Assembly (NCBI GenBank): GCA_946886855.1
Contig: CAMPJJ010000096.1
Span: 1-21,260, forward strand
DNA from: an uncultured Roseateles sp.
Lineage (GTDB): Bacteria; Pseudomonadota; Gammaproteobacteria; Burkholderiales; Burkholderiaceae
Direction: 5' to 3'
Length of the DNA: 21,260 nucleotides
Shown here: positions 1-7,797 of the stretch, in pieces
Layout of the letters: every line of letters starts with the position of its first letter
Position numbering within the stretch: position 1 is the stretch's first letter
Program-made: the position numbers and the translations under genes
Notes under the pieces: model-generated
Seen by the model: the letters and a program-made list of their open reading frames with translations, nothing else
What the model was told of the DNA's origin: nothing
The model's database searches: none

Positions 1-30
1 GCTGAGGGGCTGAGGGGCTGAGGGGCTGAC
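1..30. repeat. 8-nt tandem repeat at left edge
   Basis: The unit GCTGAGGG occurs three times in a row, followed by a partial fourth copy (GCTGAC). It is cut by the window edge, so its true length is unknown. Bases 31-168 hold no gene that I can support. An AGGAG at 88-92 is not followed by a start codon at a suitable distance. Confidence 0.75.
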
Positions 31-168
31 GCGAGGGGCCCGTGCCTCCGGCCTTGCACGCGAATCCACCCTGGAACCTCAATTTTCAGGAGAAAAACGG
101 CGCCGATCCTTGGGATGGGCCGCGCGAGGGACAATCGCGCGCCGTCAATGCAAGGCCGGAGCACTGGG

Positions 169-2148
169 ATGCCGTTCAGGGAGGTCGTTCAGGAGATCGC
201 GAGCACCGCGCAGCGCCGTGCCGCGCTGACGCTTTCCGTGGCGCTGCTGGTGGGCATCGCCGTGGTGCTGCCCTATGCCTCGGAGCCGCTGGTCCCGCTG
301 CCCCACATCAGCGGCATGTATGGCGCCGCGGCGGCGATGATCAACCTGGCGACCTTCTGGTTGCTCATCTCGTCGCCCAGCCAGCCGCGATCGCATTCGA
401 TCATCGCCGCCGCCTACCTCTACGCGGGGCTGATGGCGGTGCTGCATGTCCTGACCTTCCCCGGGGCCGTGCTGCCCGACAGGGCCCTGCTCGGTTCACT
501 GCACGCGGTCAGCTGGCTGTTCATCGCCTGGCGCGCGGGGTTCGCGTGTTTCATCATCTGGGCGGCGCTGTCCGCGATGCAGCCAAGCAAGGAGCCCCGG
601 ACCTTCACCTACTGGCCGCCCCTGGTCGCCACGGTGGCGGCGGTCCTGGCCGGCTTCGGCTCCCAATGGACCGATGCCGCCGCCACCGTCAACCAGGGCG
701 GGCGGCAGGCCTTCGGCCTGTTCAGCGTCTACGGCTCCTACAGCGCGGCGGTGCTGGCCGTCCTGGCCGTCGTCCTCATCGGACTGCGCGGGCTCCATCG
801 CCGCTCCATCTTCATCTGGCTGGTCGTCGTGCTGACCGCGGAGGCCGGCGGCGTGTGGCTGAGCACCTACAGCGGGTCGCGATACACCTTGGCCTGGTAT
901 GCGGTCCGCGTCGAAGGCCTGATCGCGAGTTCGGTCGTGCTGGTCCTGCTCGCCCATCATTTCCGCCGCGTGCAGCGTGGCCTCGCGGACACGGTGACGA
1001 AACTGCTCCGACGCACGGAGGAACTCCAAGCCGCCGTCCACCAACGGGAGCGGGCGGAGCAGAAGCTCGCCCAGGCCGAGAAGCTGAGGATGGTCGGTCA
1101 ACTGGGCGCGGGTCTCGCCCACGACCTCAACAACATCCTGCAGGTGGTCACCGGCCGCTTGAGCATCCTGCAACGCCGGGTCGGCGCGGCGGCCGATGCC
1201 GATGTCGCCGCGATCAGGCGCAGCGTCGCCAAGGCGGAAGCGCTGACGCGCCAGCTCTCCCTGTTGTCGGCCCGTCGCGCGCTCGTGGCCCGCCCCCTGG
1301 ACACGAGGGTCGAACTCGAACGCATCGCGGACAACGTCCGGCAACTGCTCGACGCCCGGCACACCGTGGAACTGCACGCGGAGCCGAACCTGGGCCGGGT
1401 CGCCGTGGACGGCCTGGAACTGGAAATCGCGCTGACCAACCTGGTGACCAACGCGAGGGATGCGATGCCCGCAGGCGGCGTGATCCGGATCTCGGCGGAA
1501 GCCGGGGAGGACCCGCGGCTCGGCGCCGTCTGCGTCCTGCGCGTGACCGACGACGGCGAGGGCATGAGCGCCGAGGTCATCGACAGGATCTTCGAGCCCT
1601 TCTTCACGACGAAGCCGCAGGGCAAGGGCAGCGGGCTGGGCATGCCGCAGGTCGCGGCCTTCATCGAGGCCTCGGGCGGCGCGATCCGCGTGGACAGCGT
1701 CCCCGGTCAGGGCACGACCATCTGCTTGATGATTCCCTCCCGGCAGGTGGCAGACGCTGCGCAGGAGAACGCGCTGCAGGGGGACGCGGTGGTCACGGCC
1801 GGCAAGGTCATCCTGCTGGTCGACGACAACCACGACGTCCGGGAAGCCACCCAGCAGCTGCTGGAGTCCAGCGGATTCGTCGTGAAGGCGGTGGACAGCG
1901 GAGAAGAGGCCCTGCAGCTGCTCAGCCGCGGATTCGATCCCGACATCCTGGTGAGCGACATCGTGATGCCTCAGGGCATGAACGGGGTGAAGCTGGTCCG
2001 CGAGGTGCGTCGCGTGCGCCCGCTGATCAGGCCGGTGCTGGTGACCGGGCACAGCGACGTCGCGCAGGTCGCGACGGACGAGGGCTTCCCGGTCATCGCG
2101 AAGCCCTACGACCTGCCGACGCTGCTGCAGGCCGTTCTCAGTCATTGA
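169..2148 (+). CDS. MASE4-like hybrid histidine kinase with C-terminal receiver domain
   Basis: Membrane sensor kinase that probably autophosphorylates on His and passes the phosphate to its own receiver domain. Residue numbers below count from the alternative upstream ATG at 115; subtract 18 for this start. Residues 36-285 form a hydrophobic multi-pass region resembling the MASE4 sensor domain. A short coiled linker (about 290-325) follows. The H-box (GLAHDLNNIL) puts the phospho-His at about 336. The ATPase domain has an N-box (TNLVTNARDAM), a G1 box (DDGEGM) and GSGLGM. A receiver domain (about 564-677) has phospho-acceptor Asp about 615 in SDIVMP. The start at 169 is preferred because GGAG lies 7 nt upstream; 115 (677 aa) has no such site. 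The HDLNN-type H-box with a fused receiver is typical of hybrid kinases that lack their own output. No partner regulator is adjacent, so the output is unknown. Confidence 0.9.
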   Translation: MPFREVVQEIASTAQRRAALTLSVALLVGIAVVLPYASEPLVPLPHISGMYGAAAAMINLATFWLLISSPSQPRSHSIIAAAYLYAGLMAVLHVLTFPGAVLPDRALLGSLHAVSWLFIAWRAGFACFIIWAALSAMQPSKEPRTFTYWPPLVATVAAVLAGFGSQWTDAAATVNQGGRQAFGLFSVYGSYSAAVLAVLAVVLIGLRGLHRRSIFIWLVVVLTAEAGGVWLSTYSGSRYTLAWYAVRVEGLIASSVVLVLLAHHFRRVQRGLADTVTKLLRRTEELQAAVHQRERAEQKLAQAEKLRMVGQLGAGLAHDLNNILQVVTGRLSILQRRVGAAADADVAAIRRSVAKAEALTRQLSLLSARRALVARPLDTRVELERIADNVRQLLDARHTVELHAEPNLGRVAVDGLELEIALTNLVTNARDAMPAGGVIRISAEAGEDPRLGAVCVLRVTDDGEGMSAEVIDRIFEPFFTTKPQGKGSGLGMPQVAAFIEASGGAIRVDSVPGQGTTICLMIPSRQVADAAQENALQGDAVVTAGKVILLVDDNHDVREATQQLLESSGFVVKAVDSGEEALQLLSRGFDPDILVSDIVMPQGMNGVKLVREVRRVRPLIRPVLVTGHSDVAQVATDEGFPVIAKPYDLPTLLQAVLSH

Positions 2149-2233
2149 CCTGGTCAGCGGTGCCGCAAGGCCCGGCGCCCATCCACCTGGCCGTCGCGGC
2201 CCCGGGCGGCGCCAGGGCGCAAGATCTGGCACG

Positions 2234-2252
2234 CCGGGCCCGTGGGGCCCGG
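2234..2252. terminator. GC-rich hairpin between convergent genes
   Basis: Perfect 8-bp stem CCGGGCCC/GGGCCCGG with a 3-nt loop. It sits in the 127-nt gap between the stop codons of the hybrid kinase and the fasciclin gene, so it could serve both directions. There is no T-tract on either side, so intrinsic termination is uncertain. Confidence 0.4.
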
Positions 2253-2275
2253 GACCTGCCGCCCGTTCCCGACGC

Positions 2276-3229
2276 TCAAAGCGGGTTGGGGATCAGCACC
2301 TTGTCGACCACGTGGATGACGCCATTGCTGGCCCGCACATCCGTCGCGATGATCTTGGCCGGCGCACTGGTGGAGTCGGTGATGGTCGGCGGGGTGCCCG
2401 CGTTGATCACGAAGGTCTGACCGAGCACCGTCGTGATCGGCGTGCCGAACGGGATGTTGGCCGCCAGGACCTGGCTCGCCAGCACGTGATAGGTCAGCAC
2501 GTTGGACAACTGCTGCGTGCTGAGTCCGTCGACGGTGGAAGCGATGGCCGCAAAGGCGTCGTGCGTCGGCGCGAACACGGTGAAGGGACCGGCGCCGCTG
2601 AGCGTCGTCTGCAGGTTGGCCTTGACCACCGCCCCGACCAGGGTGTCGAAGAGCGGATTCACCTGCGCCATCTGCACGATGTTCAGGACGCCGGGCGGGA
2701 CGAGCACCTTGTCGACGGCGTGGATGACGCCGTTGCTGGCCATCACGTCCGGTGTGGTGACACGCGCCGTCGTGAGCGCCGCGTCCTTGATGGACACACC
2801 GCCAGAGAAGCTGAGGGTGAGAGGCACCGCACTGCCGTTGAAGTTGTAGAGCGTGGCCTGGGTGGACCCGCCCGCGGCCAGATCGGCGGCGACCTTGCGG
2901 CTGCCCAGCACGTGATACTGAAGGATGCTGGCGAGCGTGGATGCCGGCAGCGCCGTCACCATGGCGTCCGCGCTGGCGAAGCCCAGCTGCGTGGCGAGTT
3001 TCGCAAAGGCGTCGTTGGTGGGGGCGAAGACGGTCAGCGATGCCGAGCTGTCCGACAGCGCCGAGGCAAGACCCGCCTTCGAAGCGGCTGCCGTCAGTGC
3101 CGTGAAGCCTTTGTCCTGCGCGGCCTGGGCGATGGTCGGCAGCGGTGCCGGATCATCATCGCCGCCGCACGCGGTCAGCATCATCGAGACCGTCGCGGCG
3201 CCAAGAAACCATTTGAAGAAACGAAGCAT
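2276..3229 (-). CDS. Fasciclin (FAS1) domain lipoprotein
   Basis: Predicted 317-aa secreted lipoprotein. The N-terminus MLRFFKWFLGAATVSMMLTAC is a lipoprotein signal with lipobox LTAC, so Cys21 would be lipidated, and it is followed by an Asp-rich linker (GGDDDP). Two FAS1 domains follow at about 36-178 and 182-317. Each carries the conserved H1-type motif (VFAPTNDAFAKL, VFAPTHDAFAAI), a YHVL motif, and a terminal SNGVIH-VDKVL(V/I)P motif. FAS1 domains mediate adhesion or protein contacts at the cell surface; the bacterial substrate is not predictable here. The start is chosen by AGGAG about 7 nt upstream and by the signal peptide. An open frame continues upstream to 3361 but does not look like a signal-bearing protein. 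Confidence 0.9.
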   Translation of the reverse strand: MLRFFKWFLGAATVSMMLTACGGDDDPAPLPTIAQAAQDKGFTALTAAASKAGLASALSDSSASLTVFAPTNDAFAKLATQLGFASADAMVTALPASTLASILQYHVLGSRKVAADLAAGGSTQATLYNFNGSAVPLTLSFSGGVSIKDAALTTARVTTPDVMASNGVIHAVDKVLVPPGVLNIVQMAQVNPLFDTLVGAVVKANLQTTLSGAGPFTVFAPTHDAFAAIASTVDGLSTQQLSNVLTYHVLASQVLAANIPFGTPITTVLGQTFVINAGTPPTITDSTSAPAKIIATDVRASNGVIHVVDKVLIPNPL

Positions 3230-3347
3230 GTTTGTTCTCCTGGGTTGAGTTGTCGCGGCCCCAGGCCGGTCCGACCGGCACCGGTGCGCGGGTCTCATAC
3301 GGCGCCGCTCCCATCGCGGATCAGGACCAAACAGATCGTTACCGTGA

Positions 3348-3363
3348 GTGCGCCAGCGCACTG
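3348..3363. promoter_or_regulatory. Inverted repeat upstream of the fasciclin gene
   Basis: Perfect 7-bp arms AGTGCGC/GCGCACT with a 2-nt centre, about 119 nt upstream of the fasciclin start and 43 nt past the response regulator stop. It could be an operator for the fasciclin gene or part of a termination region. No clear promoter hexamers were found beside it. Confidence 0.3.
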
Positions 3364-3378
3364 GGAGGAGGCCGAGAA

Positions 3379-3393
3379 CGCGTCAGGGACGCG
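3379..3393 (-). terminator. Hairpin just after the response regulator stop
   Basis: Perfect 6-bp stem CGCGTC/GACGCG with a 3-nt loop, 13 nt downstream of the stop of the minus-strand sigma-54 activator. There is no T-tract, so it is a weak terminator candidate only. Confidence 0.3.
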
Positions 3394-3405
3394 CCTTCAG
3401 GCCGG

Positions 3406-4764
3406 TCATTCCATCCCGTACTGCCGGAGCTTCCGGTAGAGCAGCTGACGATGGATGCCCAGTTGACGTGCCGCTTCCGCCCGGTTGCCCCCGCTCCGGT
3501 CGATGGCCCGCTGGATCATGGCCATCTCCAGTTTCGTCACGGCGGCGGGCAGTTCGCCGTCGAGCCAGTCCGGCAGAGACGACGCCCTGAGGTCGGTCGC
3601 ATCGCGCGCCTCGTTCAGCCGCAGGTCGTCGAGGTCGATCACGCGATGGCGGCTCAGCGCGTGGCTGCGCTCCATCACGTTGCGGAGTTCCCGCACGTTG
3701 CCGGGCCAGTCATGGGCCAGCAGCATCCGCTCCGCCCGCACCGACAGCGCCTTCACCGGTCCGGCGCCCGCCGCCAGGCGCAGGAAATGCGTCGCCAGCG
3801 GCAGGATGTCGTCGGGCCGCTCCCGCAACGGCGGCATCCGGATGGACAGCACGTCCAGCCGGTACAGCAGGTCCTCACGGAAGCCGCCGTCGCGCACCGC
3901 CGCGCGCAGGTCCTTGTGCGTGGCCGCGACGATGCGCACGTCCACGCGCACGGGCCGGGACGCGCCGACCGGCGTCACTTCGCCCTCCTGCAGGACGCGC
4001 AGGATCTTGGCCTGCGTGTCCATCGCCATGTCACCGATCTCGTCCAGCAGGAGCACCCCGCCGTCCGCGGCGCGGAAGCATCCGGGCCGGTCCGTGATCG
4101 CGCCGGTGAAGGCCCCGCGCGCATGGCCGAACAGCTCGCTCTCCAGCAGCTCGGACGGAATGGCGGAACAGTTGATGGCGACGAAGGCGCGATCCGCGCG
4201 GTCCGAGTGGCGGTGCAGCGCGCGCGCCACCATTTCCTTGCCCGTGCCCGTCTCGCCTTCGATCAACACGGGCATGGTGCTGGTCGCGGCCAGGCCGATG
4301 CGCTTGTGCACCTCGCGCATCGCGGCGCTGTGGCCGATGAAACCGGTCGCGCCGGTCAGGTCGGTCCCGCCGTCGGTCGCCGTCGCGGGCTCGGACGGCG
4401 CCGGAACCTTCAGCGCACGCGCCAGCACGTCCTTCACCGCCTCGCGCGTGACCGGTTTGGACAGGTGGTCGAAGGCACCCAGCCGCATCGCCTCGATCGT
4501 GTTGTCCGCGCCCGCGTAGGCGGTCAGCATGATCACCGGCGGCCCGCCAGGCCGCCGCTCGCGCAGCGCGGCGAGCACGCCCAGCCCGTCCACGCCAGGC
4601 ATGCGCTGGTCCAGGAGCACGGCATCGTAGGCCTCGCGCTCCAGCAGGCTCAGCGCCTGGGCGCCGCGAGCGATTTCCTCCGCCTCGTGGCCCAGCGACG
4701 CCACGGTTTCCGCCAGCGCCTCCCGGAACGCCACGTCGTCGTCGACGATCAGGATGCGCGCCAT
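3406..4764 (-). CDS. NtrC-family sigma-54-dependent response regulator
   Basis: Bacterial enhancer-binding protein, 452 aa, expected to drive open-complex formation by sigma-54 polymerase after phosphorylation. The receiver domain (1-118) has acidic pocket Asp8-Asp10, phospho-acceptor Asp52 (LLDQRMPG) and Lys103 in SKP. The AAA+ domain (about 142-375) has Walker A GETGTGKE (170-177), an intact GAFTGA sigma-54 contact loop (217-222), Walker B LLLDEIGD (238-245) and arginine fingers in the REDLLYRL/PPLRERPDD region. The Fis-type helix-turn-helix is C-terminal (about 413-452, with NRAEAARQLGIHRQLLYRKL). The start overlaps the end of the upstream kinase gene by 16 nt and has a GGAG site inside that gene, which implies translational coupling and a cognate pair. 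The divergent region at 6213-6440 contains a matching promoter and a candidate enhancer. Confidence 0.95.
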   Translation of the reverse strand: MARILIVDDDVAFREALAETVASLGHEAEEIARGAQALSLLEREAYDAVLLDQRMPGVDGLGVLAALRERRPGGPPVIMLTAYAGADNTIEAMRLGAFDHLSKPVTREAVKDVLARALKVPAPSEPATATDGGTDLTGATGFIGHSAAMREVHKRIGLAATSTMPVLIEGETGTGKEMVARALHRHSDRADRAFVAINCSAIPSELLESELFGHARGAFTGAITDRPGCFRAADGGVLLLDEIGDMAMDTQAKILRVLQEGEVTPVGASRPVRVDVRIVAATHKDLRAAVRDGGFREDLLYRLDVLSIRMPPLRERPDDILPLATHFLRLAAGAGPVKALSVRAERMLLAHDWPGNVRELRNVMERSHALSRHRVIDLDDLRLNEARDATDLRASSLPDWLDGELPAAVTKLEMAMIQRAIDRSGGNRAEAARQLGIHRQLLYRKLRQYGME

Positions 4765-6212
4765 GGGATCTCCAGTTCGAATCGGGTGCCGGCGGGCAGC
4801 GCGACATGACGCAGCTCGCCGCCATGTGCGAACGCCACCTCCCTGGCCAGGGCCAGGCCCAGCCCGGTGCCGTCGGCCCGGCCCGTGGCGAAGGGCTCGA
4901 AGAGCGTGGGCCGCAAGGCCTCCGGCACCCCCTCGCCGTCATCGTCGACCTGCAGCAGCAACCGGCCCTCGCCGCCTTGGACCGCCCGCAGCGTCACATG
5001 CCCGTCCGGGCCGGCGTGCCGCACGGCGTTGTCCAGCAGGTTGTCGACCGCCCGGGCCAGGTGCATCGCATCGAAGCAGGCCGTGGCGTCGTCCTGTGCG
5101 GCCATCTCCAGCCGCAAGGTGGCCCGGTCGGCGCCTTCCCCGGAGACCGCCATCAGCCGCTGCTCCAGCCACGCGCGCAGGACCACCGGCGCACTGACGG
5201 CGGTGATCGGCTGCACGAGCCCCAGCAAGCTCTTCACGAGCGCGTCCAGCCGGTCCACCTGACCCACGATGGCACGCAGCGCGTCGCCCTGCCGTTCGGC
5301 GGGTCCCGCGAGCGCGTTCTCGGCCTTCAGGCGCATGGCCGCAATCGGATTGCGGATCTCATGCGCGATGGCGCCGGTCATGCGGCCCAGCGCGGCCAGC
5401 CGAAGGTCTCGACCCCGCTGCAGCTCGACATCCCGGATGCGCGCCTGCGCCGCGGTGAAGCGGGCGCGGAAGCGGTTGAAACCGTCGACGATGCGGTCCA
5501 GTTCCTGCACGCCGGTCCGCGTCAGCTCGGGCATGGCCGCCTGCTCGCCGTCCGCCTCCGCCAGGCCCTGCTGCAAGGCGCCGACGTGGCGCAGGCCTCG
5601 GGCCATCATCCAGCCCAGCCAGGCCGCCGAGCCCAGCACCAGCAGCAGGAGCGCGCCGAGGCCGATGCGCAGCGACCCCTGCGCCGCCAGCGCGTAGCCG
5701 GAGGCGCGGGTCATCGTCCAGGCCGCCATGCCGGCACCGGCGGCCGTGAGCGGACACGCGGTCACGATGATCGCCTCGCGCGTGCCGCGCACGACGTCGG
5801 TCCGGAGCTGCCCGCTGCCCACCGCCTGGCTCACGAGTTGCGCGATGAGGGGTTGCTCGGCCGCGGGCAGATCGTGCTTCTCGCTGCTGCCCTCATAGGT
5901 GGGATACGCGTAGGCGAGATTGCCGTCGTCCATCTGCCAGACGCCGCCTTCCATCTGCGGCATTTCGACCAGGACCAGATGCAGCAGCACCTTCAGCAGG
6001 TCGAGCCGTCCCGTCGCGGCCGTGTCGGCCTGCACCGACTTCGCGTAGCGCGCGGCGATGGTCCGGCAGGCCGTTTCGGTCGCCGCCTGGCTGTGGGCCA
6101 CTTGCGCGCCCACGCTGGATTGGTAGAGCACCGTCATGGTCACCGCGAGCGCTCCGCAGGTGGCCAACAACAGGGTCCAGAACAGGGTGAGCTGGGTGCG
6201 CAAGGAGTTCAT
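4749..6212 (-). CDS. Sensor histidine kinase, cognate partner of the NtrC-type regulator
   Basis: Two-pass membrane kinase of 487 aa. TM1 is at about 8-30. A periplasmic sensor region of about 150 residues (31-180) resembles no domain I can name. TM2 is at about 181-203. A HAMP-like linker follows, then a dimerisation/phosphoacceptor helix with AIAHEIRNPI (phospho-His 284). The ATPase domain has N-box DNLLDNAVRH (Asn396), G1 box DDDGEG (424-429) and GTGLGLAL. The AHEIRNP H-box is the form found in NtrB-like and ZraS-like kinases that partner sigma-54 activators, consistent with the overlapping downstream gene. No ribosome binding site is obvious before the ATG at 6212. The ligand is unknown. 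Confidence 0.93.
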   Translation of the reverse strand: MNSLRTQLTLFWTLLLATCGALAVTMTVLYQSSVGAQVAHSQAATETACRTIAARYAKSVQADTAATGRLDLLKVLLHLVLVEMPQMEGGVWQMDDGNLAYAYPTYEGSSEKHDLPAAEQPLIAQLVSQAVGSGQLRTDVVRGTREAIIVTACPLTAAGAGMAAWTMTRASGYALAAQGSLRIGLGALLLLVLGSAAWLGWMMARGLRHVGALQQGLAEADGEQAAMPELTRTGVQELDRIVDGFNRFRARFTAAQARIRDVELQRGRDLRLAALGRMTGAIAHEIRNPIAAMRLKAENALAGPAERQGDALRAIVGQVDRLDALVKSLLGLVQPITAVSAPVVLRAWLEQRLMAVSGEGADRATLRLEMAAQDDATACFDAMHLARAVDNLLDNAVRHAGPDGHVTLRAVQGGEGRLLLQVDDDGEGVPEALRPTLFEPFATGRADGTGLGLALAREVAFAHGGELRHVALPAGTRFELEIPWRAS

Positions 6213-6301
6213 CGAAGCGGTCGCGCGCCGCGCGTCACCGGATCAGTCGGAAACGGATGATAGACAGCGGCCCCGTCCGCCTGTCCCGCAGCGCGACGAT
6301 C

Positions 6302-6330
6302 TGTCCCCGATGGGGACACCTGCTGTCCCC
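6302..6330. promoter_or_regulatory. Candidate enhancer (UAS) for the sigma-54 activator
   Basis: Perfect inverted repeat TGTCCCC-GAT-GGGGACA at 6302-6318, followed by another TGTCCCC half-site at 6324-6330. A further TGTCCC lies at 6284-6289. The palindrome centre is about 84 nt upstream of the GG of the -24/-12 promoter, a usual distance for an NtrC-type enhancer. Its assignment to the adjacent regulator is inference from position and symmetry. Confidence 0.6.
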
Positions 6331-6392
6331 GGATCATCCACTGCCGCGCGCCGTGATGCAGGCAACCCGTTGATTCAGATAGGTTTTTTCGC

Positions 6393-6407
6393 TGGCACGA
6401 GACTTGA
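6393..6407 (+). promoter_or_regulatory. Sigma-54 (-24/-12) promoter
   Basis: TGGCACGAGACTTGA matches the consensus TGGCACG-N4-TTGC with correct 12-nt GG-to-G spacing. The only departure is A in place of C in the final GC dinucleotide. Transcription would start near 6418-6420, about 20 nt before the ATG at 6441. The purine-rich stretch GAGAGGAGAAGG follows directly. Confidence 0.7.
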
Positions 6408-6440
6408 GAGGAGAAGGCGTCCCCAACCCAGGAGTTCGCC

Positions 6441-7184
6441 ATGTCGATTCGACTGACCCTCATCGCCAGCCTGCTGAGCGCCACCGGCGCGATGGCACAG
6501 ACAGCGCCGCCCGCGCCCCCCGCGCCGCCCGCGCCCACGGCACGCCCGGCCGCGCCCGATGGTCTGCCTCCGCCGGTGCCGTACGGCGCTGCCGTGCCCA
6601 CGCCCTCGGCGGGTGCGGTCGCCGAGAGCCAGGCGACGGGCACCGTCGTGCAGTTCCTGCTCAATCCCAACGGCGAGGCCGACGGCCTGCTGCTGAGCGA
6701 TGGCACGCAGATCGCCTTCGCACCGCACATGGGCCGTGTGGTCGCGCAGACCCTCAAGGTGGGCGATGGCGTGCAAGCCAACGGCTGGCGTGCCCCGGGC
6801 GTGCCCGTGCTGCGCCTGCAGACGCTGCGGGCCAATGGCCGCAGCGTGACGGACCAGCCCCCTGCTCCGGGCGCCGCGCCACCGGCGCCGCGCGCGGAGG
6901 GCGCGCTGAGCGAGCTGTCGGCCAGTGGCCGCGTCGATCGACTGCTCTACAACGATCGCGGCGACGTCCACGGCGTGCTGCTTTCCGACAAGACGATCGT
7001 GCGCTTCCCGCCGCACGTGGGCGCGGCCCTGTCGTCGCAACTGCAGGCCGGCGGCGCGCTGGCCGTGCGCGGCTGGGGCACCCGGAGCGCCCAGGGCACC
7101 GCCATCGAAGCGACGGCGCTGGGCAGCGACAGCAGCCACCTGCGCGCGCTGGATGTGCCGCCGGCTCCCCGTCGTCCGGGATGA
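6441..7184 (+). CDS. Exported protein with two OB-like/beta-rich repeats, unknown function
   Basis: Predicted 247-aa protein with a signal peptide (MSIRLTLIASLLSATGAMAQ, probable cleavage after AMA). A Pro/Ala-rich linker (about 21-55) follows. Two copies of a domain of about 65 residues come next, at about 68-132 and 153-225. Both read roughly G-x-V-x(3)-L-x-N-x(2)-G-(D/E)-x(2)-G-(V/L)-LLSD-T-x(3)-F-x-PH-x-G-x(6)-L-x(2)-G-x(4)-GW. The repeats suggest small beta-barrels of OB or DUF5666-like type, but I cannot name a family with certainty. AGGAG lies about 6 nt before the ATG. The gene is first in the cluster and directly downstream of the sigma-54 promoter, so it is probably the principal target of the neighbouring two-component system. 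Confidence 0.85.
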   Translation: MSIRLTLIASLLSATGAMAQTAPPAPPAPPAPTARPAAPDGLPPPVPYGAAVPTPSAGAVAESQATGTVVQFLLNPNGEADGLLLSDGTQIAFAPHMGRVVAQTLKVGDGVQANGWRAPGVPVLRLQTLRANGRSVTDQPPAPGAAPPAPRAEGALSELSASGRVDRLLYNDRGDVHGVLLSDKTIVRFPPHVGAALSSQLQAGGALAVRGWGTRSAQGTAIEATALGSDSSHLRALDVPPAPRRPG

Positions 7185-7200
7185 AGTCATGGAGAAGAAA

Positions 7201-7797
7201 ATGCCCGCCAAGCCTCAAGACATCACCCTCTGGTCCGTCGAAGGACGCTTCCAACATCTCATCCACAGCCCGAAGGGCGCCGTCGAGGGCGTCATGATCG
7301 ACAGCGACGGCGCGCCCGCGCAGTTCGTGGTCGACGCGCACGACCACGCCTGGGTCACCCCGCTGTCGGCACTGCAAGCCGGTCAGGCGCTGGTGCTGGA
7401 GGGCGTCCTGGCGCCGCCGTCACCCAAGGGCGAACCGGCCCACGAGGTCTATCAGTTGGAGCGGCTGGTCTCGGTCGACGGGGAACCCCTGCCGCACGCG
7501 CATCCGGCCGATCATGTCTCGGGCACGGTGGCTCGCATGAACTACGCCCGGCACGGTGCGCCGAACGGCGTCGTGCTCGACACCGGCGACTTCGTCCACA
7601 TGAAGCCGGACGGCTTCGAGCAACTGGATCTGAAGATCGGCGACCACGTGCGTGCCGAAGGCCCCACCCGGCCGCTGGCGGGCGGCGGCGGTCGCGTGGT
7701 GGAGGCGCACGCGGTCAATGGTCGACGCCTGTGGCCCGCTCATGACGTCGCCCATGACGTCGCCCATGACGCCGCTCATGACGCCGCCCATGACTGA
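7201..7797 (+). CDS. Paralogue of the upstream repeat protein, cytoplasmic, with His-Asp tail
   Basis: 198-aa protein of unknown function with no signal peptide. Two repeats related to those of the preceding gene can be traced. The first is at about 8-85 (SVEGRFQHLIHSPKGAVEGVM ... WVTPLSALQAGQALVLEGVL). The second is at about 103-175 (VSGTVARMNYARHGAPNGVVL ... VHMKPDGFEQLDLKIGDHVRAEG). The tail has an HD repeat (HDVAHDVAHDAAHDAAHD) encoded by a 12-nt tandem repeat. The start is chosen because GGAGAAG ends about 4 nt before this ATG; an in-frame ATG at 7189 lacks a site. It begins 16 nt after the previous stop and overlaps the MFS gene. A metal-binding role for the HD tail is only a possibility. 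Confidence 0.8.
   Translation: MPAKPQDITLWSVEGRFQHLIHSPKGAVEGVMIDSDGAPAQFVVDAHDHAWVTPLSALQAGQALVLEGVLAPPSPKGEPAHEVYQLERLVSVDGEPLPHAHPADHVSGTVARMNYARHGAPNGVVLDTGDFVHMKPDGFEQLDLKIGDHVRAEGPTRPLAGGGGRVVEAHAVNGRRLWPAHDVAHDVAHDAAHDAAHD
7741..7794 (+). repeat. 12-nt tandem repeat, dual coding, supplying start codons
   Basis: Four and a half units of CATGACG(T/C)CGC(C/T): two identical copies, two slightly diverged copies and a final CATGAC. Read in one frame it gives the HDVA/HDAA tail of the preceding protein. Read in the MFS frame each unit gives MTSP or MTP(L/P), placing in-frame ATG codons at 7742, 7754, 7766, 7778 and 7790. Gain or loss of a unit keeps both frames open. Confidence 0.9.

Noticed and set aside
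42..2420. Very long plus-strand open frame of 792 codons
   Set aside because: Its translation is Arg/Gly/Ala-rich without domains and overlaps the kinase gene, whose motifs are all in another frame. It is a GC-rich shadow frame.
7189..7200. Earlier ATG start for the second repeat protein
   Set aside because: The bases GGAGAAG that follow it form the ribosome binding site for the ATG at 7201, and no site precedes 7189.
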